From: Arachnopeziza araneosa
Taxonomy: Eukaryota; Ascomycota; Leotiomycetes; Helotiales; Arachnopezizaceae
Reading direction: 5' to 3'
Assembly: GCA_003988855.1 (NCBI GenBank)
Contig: QYAI01000049.1
Span: 186,001-250,000 of the forward strand
Length of the DNA: 64,000 bases
Shown: piece by piece, positions 1-10,080 of the stretch
Layout: every line of letters begins with the position of its first letter
How positions within the stretch are numbered: position 1 is the stretch's first letter
Position numbers and translations under genes: made by a program
The notes under the pieces: model-generated
What the model was told of the DNA's origin: nothing
The model's database searches: none
The model's input: the letters and a program-made list of their open reading frames with translations, nothing else

Positions 1-1982
1 AAAAGAGGTCGACAGACTCGGCCAGCATCCGTGAAGATCTTGAACTCTCGGTCTCGGATATCTCTGATCAAAGAGACTTCGTGAGATATCAAGTGAGATC
101 TTCGAAGGTTTTGCACCGTCTGAACAAGATGGGCCGGATCTCTGTGAACACCAACCCACACACCATTAACGAAGACTTTCGTCGCGTTTGGGTTTCTGAT
201 TGGTTCGTACTCTTCCAGAACTTCCATATTCCGCTGAATCATAAACTCAATGATGGGTTCACTAGGAGTGCCAACAGTAACATAGCACATAAGCGATAAG
301 TTCTTGACAAGACCGCAAGCTTGCCCTTCAGGAGTTTCTGCGGGACAGACCAGACCCCAATGGGTATTGTGTAGCTGACGAGGTTTCGCAATCTTTCCGT
401 CGCGCCCAATAGGCGTATTTGTTCGGCGTAAGTGGGACAGCGTTGAAGCAAAGGTATATCTATTCAGCACTTGAGACACGCCTGCGGTAGAGGACGCGGC
501 TTTCTTTTGGTCACCCCAGTTTCCTGTAGCCAAAGAGTACTTCAGACCATTCGTAAGAGTGGTTGATTTCACTCCAAGTGTTAAATTGAACTCGCGATTG
601 TTCTCAACACAACGCTGAAGGTACTTATAGACGTCTTGAGTCAATCTGCGGAACAGATTTCTGAAAAGTTTGGCGAGCAGAGGTCCGGCAAGATCCAAGC
701 GTTTCTTTCCAAAGTGATCTCGATCATCTGTTTCCCGTCGTCCGAGAGCGCACTGTAACATCTTATGGACCATATAACCAAGAAAGAAGGCTTTGCGCGT
801 CTCGCTGCCTTCCTTCTGCGAGATGTGAGGTAAAAGTTCTTTCTGCATAATATCACGAGCATGTTTCACACGCTTCTCGCGGTTAAGACTCTGATTACTA
901 CCACGCTTTCCAATAAAGTCCAGCGCAACCTCGCGATCCTGAATGACGAAAGCTTCCTCGATACAGGGCTTCAACATCTCGAGCATTTGGGTATCATTTC
1001 GGTCGTAGCAAATGTGATTCAGAATGTCTTCGTCGGATACAACACCAAGCGCACGGAACACCACGGCAATTGGAATCTCGGTTTTGATATATGGCAGAGT
1101 TGACTTGATAGTCTGCCCAAACCCACCCCGGTTACCGTCTCCTTTCGCGAATAACTTGATAGTCATGGACGAAATGAGACGAGAGCCCTTTTCGAGAGCA
1201 CTTCGAATTTCTGCAATGTATGGAGTTGGACTAGGAGGTGCTTTCTTGAAGACTTGCACGATATTGGCAGCGCTACGTTCTTGCGCAATCAAGACCTTCT
1301 CACTACCATTAATAATGAAGTATCCACCCTGGTCATACGGGCACTCATTCCAGGCATAGAGGTCGTCTTCGTCGAGATCCTTCAAGATGCAGTATTTCGA
1401 CTTTAGCATGATGGGTAACTTTCCAATGAAGACTCGGTCCGGCGCCCTTTCCAGCTTCTCACCTTCAGGTCCAGTACCATCCTCATCCTCCCAAATCAAT
1501 CTTGTAGGATGTTCTCCAGTTCTCTGCATCTCTTCTGATTGTTCATCGTCAAGCTCGTTGAGTGGAACAGGGCGCTCAACCGCAACCGATACCTTCTTTG
1601 TCATCTCTAGATAGAGAGGACTCGAATATGTCAAGTTTCGGAGCCGCGCCTCCTGCGGTAACATGACTTGGGTACTTCCATCACCTTCTGTCATCGCCGG
1701 CCGCGAGAGCAGAACTGTGCCAAACTTGATCTCATAACGTCGAAGCGCGATGGGGTTGTCATCTGACGAAGGTGGGTTATTTTGATCCAGAATCAGTTGA
1801 GAATTTTCCTCGACCAGCTCTTGCATAGTTGTAGAAACGAACTCATCGAAAGAGTTCACTTGCGTAGATACAAGGCCATTGGTTTCGAAGAAAGAAGATA
1901 TCACCATCCAACAATCCTCTGCCGTGATAGCTTCATCTTCCTCGGCGTCATCGTACTCGTAACCATCTTCGTAATCTGCCAT
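1..1982 (-). CDS. RPB2: RNA polymerase II second-largest subunit RPB2 (5' part, truncated by window edge)
   Basis: The second-largest catalytic subunit of nuclear RNA polymerase II forms one wall of the active-centre cleft. The reading frame starts at the ATG at 1982 (MADYEDGYEYDDAEEDEAI) and stays open for 660 codons to the window edge, so there is no sign of an intron. The acidic start leads into the protrusion and lobe regions, for example RLIWEDEDGTGPEG and YFIINGSEKVLIAQERSA. It continues into the fork region, where VCPAETPEGQACGLVKNL is diagnostic, and breaks off in VCRPLF. Fungal RPB2 is about 1250 residues, so roughly half is present. Assignment to Pol II rather than Pol I or III rests on the fungal RPB2-type N-terminus and near-verbatim conserved blocks. 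The start was chosen because the conserved acidic leader begins there. Confidence 0.97.
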   Translation of the reverse strand, partial: MADYEDGYEYDDAEEDEAITAEDCWMVISSFFETNGLVSTQVNSFDEFVSTTMQELVEENSQLILDQNNPPSSDDNPIALRRYEIKFGTVLLSRPAMTEGDGSTQVMLPQEARLRNLTYSSPLYLEMTKKVSVAVERPVPLNELDDEQSEEMQRTGEHPTRLIWEDEDGTGPEGEKLERAPDRVFIGKLPIMLKSKYCILKDLDEDDLYAWNECPYDQGGYFIINGSEKVLIAQERSAANIVQVFKKAPPSPTPYIAEIRSALEKGSRLISSMTIKLFAKGDGNRGGFGQTIKSTLPYIKTEIPIAVVFRALGVVSDEDILNHICYDRNDTQMLEMLKPCIEEAFVIQDREVALDFIGKRGSNQSLNREKRVKHARDIMQKELLPHISQKEGSETRKAFFLGYMVHKMLQCALGRRETDDRDHFGKKRLDLAGPLLAKLFRNLFRRLTQDVYKYLQRCVENNREFNLTLGVKSTTLTNGLKYSLATGNWGDQKKAASSTAGVSQVLNRYTFASTLSHLRRTNTPIGRDGKIAKPRQLHNTHWGLVCPAETPEGQACGLVKNLSLMCYVTVGTPSEPIIEFMIQRNMEVLEEYEPIRNPNATKVFVNGVWVGVHRDPAHLVQTVQNLRRSHLISHEVSLIRDIRDREFKIFTDAGRVCRPL

Positions 1983-3102
1983 ATTTGGAGTCAGCGCGAT
2001 TTCCAACGCTTATGCTCTAGGGTTAGGTCTTGGCCTTCGAAGGTTCGAGGTTGAGAACGGAGGTGGCGCGAGATTCGAAGTGAAATGAAGGTCAGGCCGC
2101 TAAAAAGTTGAGGCGCGCCCGCCCAGATGTCTAGGAGAACCTCAAAGGCAAACTATCAGTAACATAAAGGTTGAACACAGTGCTAAAAGAGGTTGCACAA
2201 GTGTAGAAAGGATACCCTGCGCGTTAAGGTTGAGGTTGGAGGCGGGAGGGTGCTCTCAAGAAAGTTTAAGGGATATCGTCCCTTTGTCAACCTCAACGCC
2301 TCAGGCTTGGATACATCACGTGATAAAAGCTCCACTTCGGAGTCGGGTACTAGACCGTATGAGGTAGGAGTTGCCGCCACTCCGTTGTTGACTTGAAGAA
2401 GAGAGAAAGTGGATAAATCCATGTGAGCTGCTTGTATCTAAGTTTGTACTGTGATCGCGATTCGTAAAGAGTCGGTTTCGGTTTCAAGGGCTCCTAGACA
2501 TACTTTGGTGTCAGTAATTTATAAAGTACCCGCGTAGAAAAGGAGGCTGGAATCGACGCGATCAGGCTAACACAAGGTATCCGCTTTACGTGTTCTGGAT
2601 GATCACGGCTGCTGGTAGGTTCACTAAATATAGGAAAGAACTTCTGTAGCCAAGCCCTTCAATTGCGTATATTGAGTTAGGCTCGATAGAGAGTGCCATG
2701 ATTAGTGGCATATCCTATCGTACAAGTGAGAGTGAGTTTCTACGTATGTTGATTGGCGATTTTAAAACAAACAAGTCAATGTCCATGTTGTAATGTTGAA
2801 GTTGTCTATTTGAAAAACGGTTGAATGTTGGCGTTGATGTGTCATATTCTGATGTGAGCTAAATAGTACCACAGTCTCTAGTGAGTAGGTTCTTTGAACC
2901 ATTTCGTATTCCCTTTTAGCTACGCAGTATCAGATGAACAAACTCTGTTTAATTTCATTTCAGTTCATTCCACTTCATGTATCATAATTCTCTCTGTCCT
3001 ATTCATAAGTATATCCTAAAACACATTTTATTTCTATTGTGAAACTGAATATATCCCGTCCTGCTAGATATTTTGGTACCACTCAGCATCTGCTCATTCG
3101 GT
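1983..3102. other. Intergenic interval, RPB2 promoter and ADH 3' side
   Basis: No supported gene is visible. The part next to 1982 must hold the RPB2 promoter and leader. The part next to 3103 is the 3' region of the dehydrogenase and is AT-rich. Short open frames at 2183-2422 overlap each other on opposite strands and show no family resemblance. Confidence 0.6.
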
Positions 3103-4602
3103 CTACTTCACATGCGCCTCATTGACCAGCACATATCTGTATCGAGCATTTCCCTTCTCCATATCAACCACAACTTCGTTGGCCTCTTTCAGTGGTCTCT
3201 CCTGGATCCATGGGTGAATATTATGTTTTGCAGCAAATTCCAGCATTTCAGTAATATCAGCTGGAGAACCAATACCAGATCCCCCTAGCTTGCATTCCTT
3301 CGTAATAAGTGAAAAGGCGTTGAAGGGGGGAATCTGGTCTTCAGGTGCACCAACCTGCGTTAGTTTATTAGCATGGTCCATCAATCCTTAAGAAATGGAA
3401 ACAAACCTGGATGAACTGTCCCTTAACTCTCAATAGGTTAAGATACCCTGCAAGAGGCATATTGGGAGATGAAACTGTGCTAACAATCAAGTCTAGTGTA
3501 CGAGAGTTCTTCTGCACCCAGCCTTCGTCATCGGTGGCAATATATTTAGTAGCTCCCATCTTCAAAGCATCGGCTTTCTTGGAGCTCGTTCGAGAGATAG
3601 CAACAACCTCATCACATCCTAGAGCCTTCGCCCAAAGAAGACCGAAGTGGCCGAGTCCTCCAACGCCTACAATTCCTACCCTCTTACCGGGCCCAGCACC
3701 GTTATTTTTGAGAGGGTTCCAGACGGTGACGCCGGCACACAGCATAGGTGCTGCCTCAGCAGAGGGAATACTGTCTGGAATCTTAACAACAAAGTGTGCT
3801 GGCGCGCGGCAGTAGTCAGAATATCCACCATATGATTTACTACCGTCTGGGTACTTCCCATCATAAGTCCCTACGTTCCCCTGAAAAGTGTTAAGCGAAA
3901 AGATTTTTAGCATGCTTCGTGCTTACCTTAGAACAGTATTGCTCCAGCCCTGCGTCACACTCTTCACAGTCTAAACATGAGCCCGACTGGGCACCAACGC
4001 CAACTCGGTCACCCTCGTTGACGTGCTTCACATTCTTTCCGACTTTGACAGCAATGCCAACGATTTCATGGCCGACACAGCAAGGGTAGAGAGTTGGTCC
4101 CCATCCAGATCTCAGTGCTAGAAGTAGTTAGTCTTTTGTAATTAGATCATTCAACTACAGGGGATTAAAAGGAGATCGGTGAGTTACTGTGAAGATCCTG
4201 CAGGCGAATTAGTAAATGATTTTGCTGATATTCTTGAGATAAGACATGGTTTGAAGGGGAATGAGCCGCTCTCGATGCAGCTTGCAAGCTCCAAGTTGTC
4301 ACCAGGAACTAGAACGGTGGTAAGGAATAACTCACAGATCCGCAAATCCCACAATGGGTAACTTTGATATCCACATCATCATCTGTCAAGGTCTTTGGCT
4401 CAAACTCTTGCCAGACCATATTGCCTTTGACTGCATCTTTGTCAAATCCCAACCAGCCTTGAAATTTATATGGTGCACTCATTTCGGCGTCTGATTTATC
4501 GTCTGTCGGGCTCAAAGATACAGATCTCGTCAAGTGATTAGTAAGAGAATGGATTGGTGCCGTCGCTACCGAGGAGGAGGCAGCTTTTATAGACCTCGAC
4601 AT
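3103..4602 (-). CDS. Zinc-dependent NADP(H) alcohol dehydrogenase, cinnamyl-alcohol/ADH6 type
   Basis: Medium-chain dehydrogenase that would interconvert alcohols and aldehydes, by family NADPH-dependent. Five exons on the minus strand: 4602-4336, 4197-4188, 4117-3927, 3880-3407 and 3354-3103, giving 397 residues. Visible motifs are the catalytic-zinc segment HCGICGS (residues 83-89), GHEIVG, the structural-zinc cluster CLDCEECDAGLEQYC, and the Rossmann loop GIVGVGGLGHFG. The second exon is only 10 nt and supplies D-L-H-T across the joins; skipping it would give an immediate TGA. The first ATG (4602) adds 40 Ser/Arg-rich residues before MSAPYKFQGW, where cytosolic homologues normally start (ATG at 4482), so the extension may be a mitochondrial presequence. 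Substrate cannot be told from sequence. Confidence 0.9.
4188..4197 (-). other. 10-nt microexon of the alcohol dehydrogenase gene
   Basis: Read on the minus strand the order is CTGCAG, then GATCTTCACA, then GTAACT. Joined to the phase-0 end of exon 1 (after CGICGS) and to exon 3 (CACTGAG, after TTCTAG) it gives D-L-H-T-L-R-S-G-W, the conserved continuation of this family. Without it exon 3 reads CAC TGA. Confidence 0.88.
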
Positions 4603-6897
4603 GATGGACGGTACGGCTTTTCACGCCCCTCCTATCCACATTTCTTCATTTGTTCAGCACATCTGCGCAATAAGCGGCGATAGGTGATTGATCCCCCAGA
4701 CCTTGGTTTTGAGCTGGAAGTTGCTTATCGCCGATATGAGTCCAGACCGTGCTTTGACGCCGGATCGATCTGCCGCTGAACCCAAATCACGGGGCAGGCG
4801 AAGCAGAGCTTGGGATTGATAGGGCCAACAAATGCTTGGGTCCGATTTAGATTGGAATTTTATTAGAGGGATGCTGTAGAGTCCTTGACGTTAAGACTGT
4901 CGGTGAAAAAGAGGCAATTTCTTTTAATTGGTCTCCATCTTCACAGCAGGAGGTCGATGCCGAGGTGTCCCCTCTTTCCACTCCTGTGAAGGTGGGAAAG
5001 CGTGGCAACCAAGTCCGAGACTTGGTGTCCGAGACTTGGTGTCCGAGACTGGTGTCCGAGACTTGGTTTCGCTCTATACTCAGGTTCAATTTTTAGAGTT
5101 TGGGATGAAGAGTGACCTGTCACATTAACTTCCCAGCAACCATTCCATGCCCTGCAAACCCTTGCTTCCCACGTTGTGTTCTCTCTCGTGGATCCTCAAG
5201 ATGATAAGACACTTGCCTCACACTTTATGCAAGACAAGCCGCCTTTGGTGTCTTACCCGATATCTCCTCAACCTTGCACAAGCGAGGTCAGCTCAGGTTT
5301 GTGAATGTCATCACATTTGTCACACGATGAGAGATGTCGATGCTGGTGACAACAACCTCGATTGTCGCACAGTTTAGAGTGATTTTGAAGAACACAACTT
5401 CAGCAATGACACATACTTCAAGCTGCTGCACTTGAAACCCTTCAGTCGAAGTGGACAAACTTTCTAGAATGGTCAGATCTGAATGATGTCTCCCGAAGAG
5501 CGGGAACGATATCTTCTTTCTAGGACTCGACTGAATGCGAGTCATGAAAAAGTCATTTAGAGAATAACAGACAGAGCTCTCTATCCCTTTTTTCTAATAG
5601 CGTCTATTGCATGCACAGCGACCATACTTCAATGAGACAGACATCAATCTCTCCACCCTCAGCATTGATGGATGGATATTGTAATAGCATAAAATTGAAG
5701 TAGAGTTAGTCAGATGCAGTAAGCTATCAGCGAGTGCCAAGACGGTTATCAGATACCACACAGATATTGAAATCCGTCAGTCGAAGACAGCTTCCTCCGG
5801 CTAAATCCAGGACTCATCTGACACTCGGAATAGGGCCCGAACAATCTGGTTAAAGACGTTGATTTTGGTATACTTGCTCTACGCCTAATCTGTCTCCTCT
5901 TATTAAAGTATTTGTGGCTTTCAGGGCTCCTGCGGCATCATACTTCGTCCGTCTGGAGTCGTACGATTTAGTCCGTGGCACCCCTCAGAGTTGAGTTCGG
6001 TTAACTTCCTATCAACTTTCACCTCCTCTGATTTCCGAATCACAGGCATTTTATTCTTATTATGCTATGTAAACAAAGCGTATCTTCCACTCTCGCCTCG
6101 TCCAGAGATCATAATTGATGTCGTCGCAATCATCCCTGCTTCTTTGCAATCGTGCTAGTCATTAGGCCTTGGTTAGTTGTTGTGATGTGAACAGTGCGAC
6201 TTGTGAGATGAACTCCTTACTGTCCACATTCTCTTGGCAGATGACGAACAACTCGAAAAGCAAATGGCTCTTCCATTTCCGAGGTTCTCTACTACATTCG
6301 TGATTAGATATGCTGGATGGCGGCTCATGGGAGTGGAGCCACGTTCTCAATAGTCTTAGCAGATCCCATGTTTCCATTTATAAAAAGCCTATCGTTGAAG
6401 ATTAGAGAGGCGGTAGAGAACAAATCTTGAGAAAGCGGTGACTTAGTACTCATCATTAAATTCCGAGGCAGAACATCTCCCTCGAAGTTCTCGACAAGAA
6501 GAATCAGCGGCAGCTGGTGTCAAAAGTATAAGCTAAAAGCAAATGCGCGCCTTGGGTAGCACAGAACCTAAACTGGTATGGTGCTGGAGGGCTGTCGTGG
6601 CAGAGGGCGTCGTTGGAAAAGCTGAGACGGCTGATGGATGTGATCGATATATGCACTTGATCCAATGTGATCGATTTGTACAACTAATCGGTGTGATCGG
6701 ATTGATCCATCTGCAGCAAACGTGCATGAAGAATACCCGAAATATTGGAGATAGAAAGTCCCATTGGCCGGGAAATGGGTTCGGATAGCTCTTTCCCTCC
6801 CCGTTATGCTGTGTTGTTCCACGCCTTGTGGTTGCACCTTGACTTTCCCAAAAACCGTCCGTTTTGAGCCCACTTTACACTAACCATCCTCATCAAA
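4603..6897. other. 2.3-kb intergenic interval
   Basis: No gene is supported. Contains the 5' side of the dehydrogenase and of the racemase-like gene, plus the 14-bp tandem repeat at 5011-5066. Several open frames of 60-85 codons overlap on both strands and resemble nothing recognisable. Confidence 0.55.
5008..5066. repeat. 14-bp tandem repeat with a perfect inverted repeat at its left end
   Basis: Unit GTGTCCGAGACTTG occurs as a partial copy (5013-5024), a full copy (5025-5038), a 13-base copy lacking one T (5039-5051) and a full copy (5052-5065). At 5008-5026 the arms ACCAAGTC and GACTTGGT flank a 3-base loop CGA, so the array begins with a perfect 8-bp hairpin. Confidence 0.85.
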
Positions 6898-8570
6898 ATG
6901 GACAATCCAGCTCTTCTACGCAACTTCTTTCCCCCCTCGGTACAGCCCATTAGCACTGTCGAGATGCATACGACAGGCGAGCCTACTCGAATTGTCTATT
7001 CTGGCTTTCCAAAGCTCCAGGGACCGACTCTCCTCGAAAAGATGGAGGATGCCAAGTCAAACCATGACCATATCCGAGGAAGATTGATGCTTGAGCCCCG
7101 TGGTCACAGAGAGATGTATGGTGCTCTTTTGGTGCCCGAGACCGAGTTGACGGTCAAGGGTGAAGCTGATATTGGAGTGCTCTTTATGCATAACGGTGGA
7201 TGGTCAACCAGTGAGGATCCCCATGTTTGATTAATTCTTTGTTGTTTTGGCTCCAGAGAGTGTGTCTCGCAAGTGATACACTCTCAGGACAACTGTATTA
7301 AGCAGCATTCCTCTCGTACTCCTAAACGCACTTAAACAGGAGAATGCTGACTCCCCGGGATTCCAGTGTGTGGGTGAGACTTCTTCCTACTCTAAATTGT
7401 TATTTCTTCTCCACCAAGGCTCCGGAGCTTGTGAGCCATATCAAGAACCGCAATTTCAAGTTTCGTTGTGTATGCTCTTGAAGAAGGCTCTTAAGCTCTG
7501 GATCTATGTCACAAAGTTCAGCTGTATACTCTGCTAATTCATGGCAGGCACGCTACTATTGGCCTGGGACGATTTCTTGTTGACTTTGCAACTCAAATGT
7601 TCGCTTTAGATTTCTTCCCAGAATGTGGACTTCCCTTTGATGAAAAGAAGATGATAACTACCATCAAATTACACTGCCCATGCGGAGTTGTGGATATTAC
7701 CGTACCAGTGACGAAAAGACAACAAGGACATCTCCAAAGCGACCCAGAACGGGCCGTTTCATTTATTAGTGTAGACTCCTATGCTAGTGGTATCGATATC
7801 AAGGTCCCTCTACCGACAACATGCAGATGGCCGGAGCTTGGAGAGAAGACAAGCGTTATTGTAGACTTTTGTTGGGGTGGAGCTTTCTACTGCGTGGTTA
7901 GTGCTACAGAATTAGGCTTCGTTAAAGGGTTAAGTGCGTTAGACATTGAAGCACTATCTCGAGCCATGGGCATGCTCAAAGCCGCCATCGTTTCCAATCC
8001 GCAACTCGGAAAGTTTGTTCAACATGAAGAACACGCAGGCTTAGGATATCTTTACGGAGTTATCGCTACAGATGATCAACATGGCAAGGCAATTGATGAT
8101 GCTGCTGGCGCCGAAACAGGACTTGTGAGAATTCCAGAGTCATATCATTCCTTCCTCTTTGCACCCCTGAAATAGTGTATTTTTAGTAAAGCACTATCAA
8201 CACATCTGCATCTCGCGATGATCATCTCTGCTCTTTTCTCGCGTTGTACACTGCGATAAGAAAATGCTGACTCTTGAAGTGCATCTTTGCGGCCCAGCAG
8301 GTAGATCGGTCGCCATGTGGGTCTGGATGTGCTGCGAGAAGAGCTTTGGCTCATACGAAAGGGATAATGCCACCGGAGAAGAGGTGGACATACCATTCAC
8401 TTGTTTCGAACGCTTATGAGGGACAAGGTGGCTTCACAGCTCACGTCGTTGGAGATGCTACGAAGAAGAAGGTCCGCATTCAGGTTGAAGGACGTGCTTT
8501 CTACACTGGGTTCTCAACCTTCCTAGCTGAGGAATTAGACATCATTAGCGGTGCGGGATTTCTCTTGTAA
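6898..8570 (+). CDS. Proline racemase / 4-hydroxyproline epimerase family enzyme
   Basis: PLP-independent enzyme family acting on proline or hydroxyproline by two-base proton exchange, or dehydrating trans-3-hydroxyproline. Four exons: 6898-7210, 7367-7373, 7548-8124 and 8280-8570, giving 395 residues. The N-terminus has EMHTTGEPTRIV; the first active-site motif MCGH (residues 105-108) is created by the 7-nt exon; the second is DRSPCGSG (Cys312). Both catalytic positions are Cys. In the family, Cys/Cys marks racemases and epimerases, while the human and fungal trans-3-hydroxyproline dehydratases carry Thr at the second site, so epimerase/racemase activity is the better guess. All exon phases close only with this model. 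Substrate is not provable from sequence. Confidence 0.9.
7367..7373 (+). other. 7-nt microexon encoding the catalytic cysteine
   Basis: The local order is TTCCAG, TGTGTGG, GTGAGA. Exon 1 ends ACC-A (7210) and exon 3 begins GCACGCTACT (7548). Joining gives ATG TGT GGG CAC GCT ACT, that is M-C-G-H-A-T, the invariant active-site motif. Skipping removes the cysteine and shifts the frame. Confidence 0.9.
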
Positions 8571-10080
8571 ATACAACAATACTTTGCACAGTATAATTTA
8601 CTAGACGCCAGCGATGAGAGACTGGTAAGTGATCTACCTCATGTATCAAATACTTTCAACGCTGATACATATCTTAGACAAAGTCTGTTACGAAGTGCTC
8701 AGAACAAATAAAGAGCGAGAACACTCGATTACAGGACCAAGGTCAATAAGAGGTTTTCGGTTTACCTTCAGGTAGTACTAGCTGCTGCTTACACTTCCAT
8801 TCACTGTAACAACGCATAGAGGAAGATAATTAAAGAGGCTGAGAATGGTTTATAACAAATTCCATTCTGTTACCTTGAATTGAGTTTTAGAAGACTCGAA
8901 TTCATCGCGCACGCTAATTAGGGGAGAAAGGTTTGTTTTGATTCGCTTAAGAATAATCAGATGTGACGTATTATCTGCACCTTGTCTTTACCTCATTGCC
9001 AGGTCAATTATCACAAGGGGGTAGCAAAACTTTTGCTTTTCCATATTCCCTGAATCTCTTCTCGCGATCAATTTTTGAACTGCTCTTGGGTCGTTTTAAC
9101 TATTTACCTTTTCCTAATATTCTCATTTCTGGTGATGACGAGCAAGGAGCAGTTGCTGGCTCTGTTCTGTAACCTTATCATTCGCAGGATTCTGCATTCG
9201 CAATTGCTGTTTAGAAGTTGATCTCATATCCCCCAAAATCCTAGCTGGATTTCTCTGTCTTGGCTCTCTTAAGGGTATTCCACGCCTATTCCAATGATAT
9301 AGGTGCTGATTCTGTCTCTTGCCATCCTGTAATCTATGCTAAAGCCTTGGAGACCTATCACCTTCATTTATGAACAGGAAAAATTACCTCGGACTCTGAA
9401 CAGATAACTCGGGTTAAACAAGGAACTTGAGACCTTAATAGACAATTAAATTGAGCTCGGATCCGAGAGCGTCTTCCGACTTTCACAGAACAGCATATCA
9501 GTGCGGAGGAGGTAGTAGAAGACCTCTGCGTTTTGAAAAGGACAGCTAAGGGCAAGGAGAAAATCATTTCAATCTATATTCACCAAGGGCTGGATGCTGG
9601 TGTCTGTCAAAAATTTCTGTTGTACAGTACTCCTACCCATGACCGCTTCGTCGCTTCGTAGCGACTGTGCTATTGCTTGCGGATCTCAACGTCTAGTGGA
9701 TCGCAGCAGTCGTAAAACAGAGAACTGTGCTCGCGATGGAACAGTGCCGTAGAGTGGTGTTGAAACGGGCAGGGAAGCGTTGAAGCAAGGTTTGTGTTTC
9801 ATGGGCGAGGGTTGCTGACCACGAGCCGACTGTCATGGGTTCGTTCGTGTTGAGACTGAGAAGGTAAAAACTTGTTCTGTTGCTAATGTCTTCAACAAAA
9901 TTTCTCTATATTCTAAGCGATAGTGGAGTAGTCTGAGGCTTAACATGATTAAGTAAATACTCAAGGGTAAATAGAGACACAATGTGCACCAGAATTCCTT
10001 TTTTCCAATTTAACCTTCCAGGTGGCTTCAATTCCGAACCAAAATTCCAAAAAAAAAAACAATTGACGAGCAAAAATCCT
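8571..10080. other. 1.5-kb intergenic interval between convergent genes
   Basis: Holds the 3' ends of the racemase-like gene (plus) and the MOSC fusion gene (minus). No supported coding sequence. An A-run near 10050 lies just past the minus-strand stop codon and is probably 3' untranslated. Confidence 0.55.

Noticed and set aside
3411..3815. Long plus-strand open frame inside the dehydrogenase gene
   Set aside because: It is antisense to exon 4 of a well-supported gene and resembles no family.
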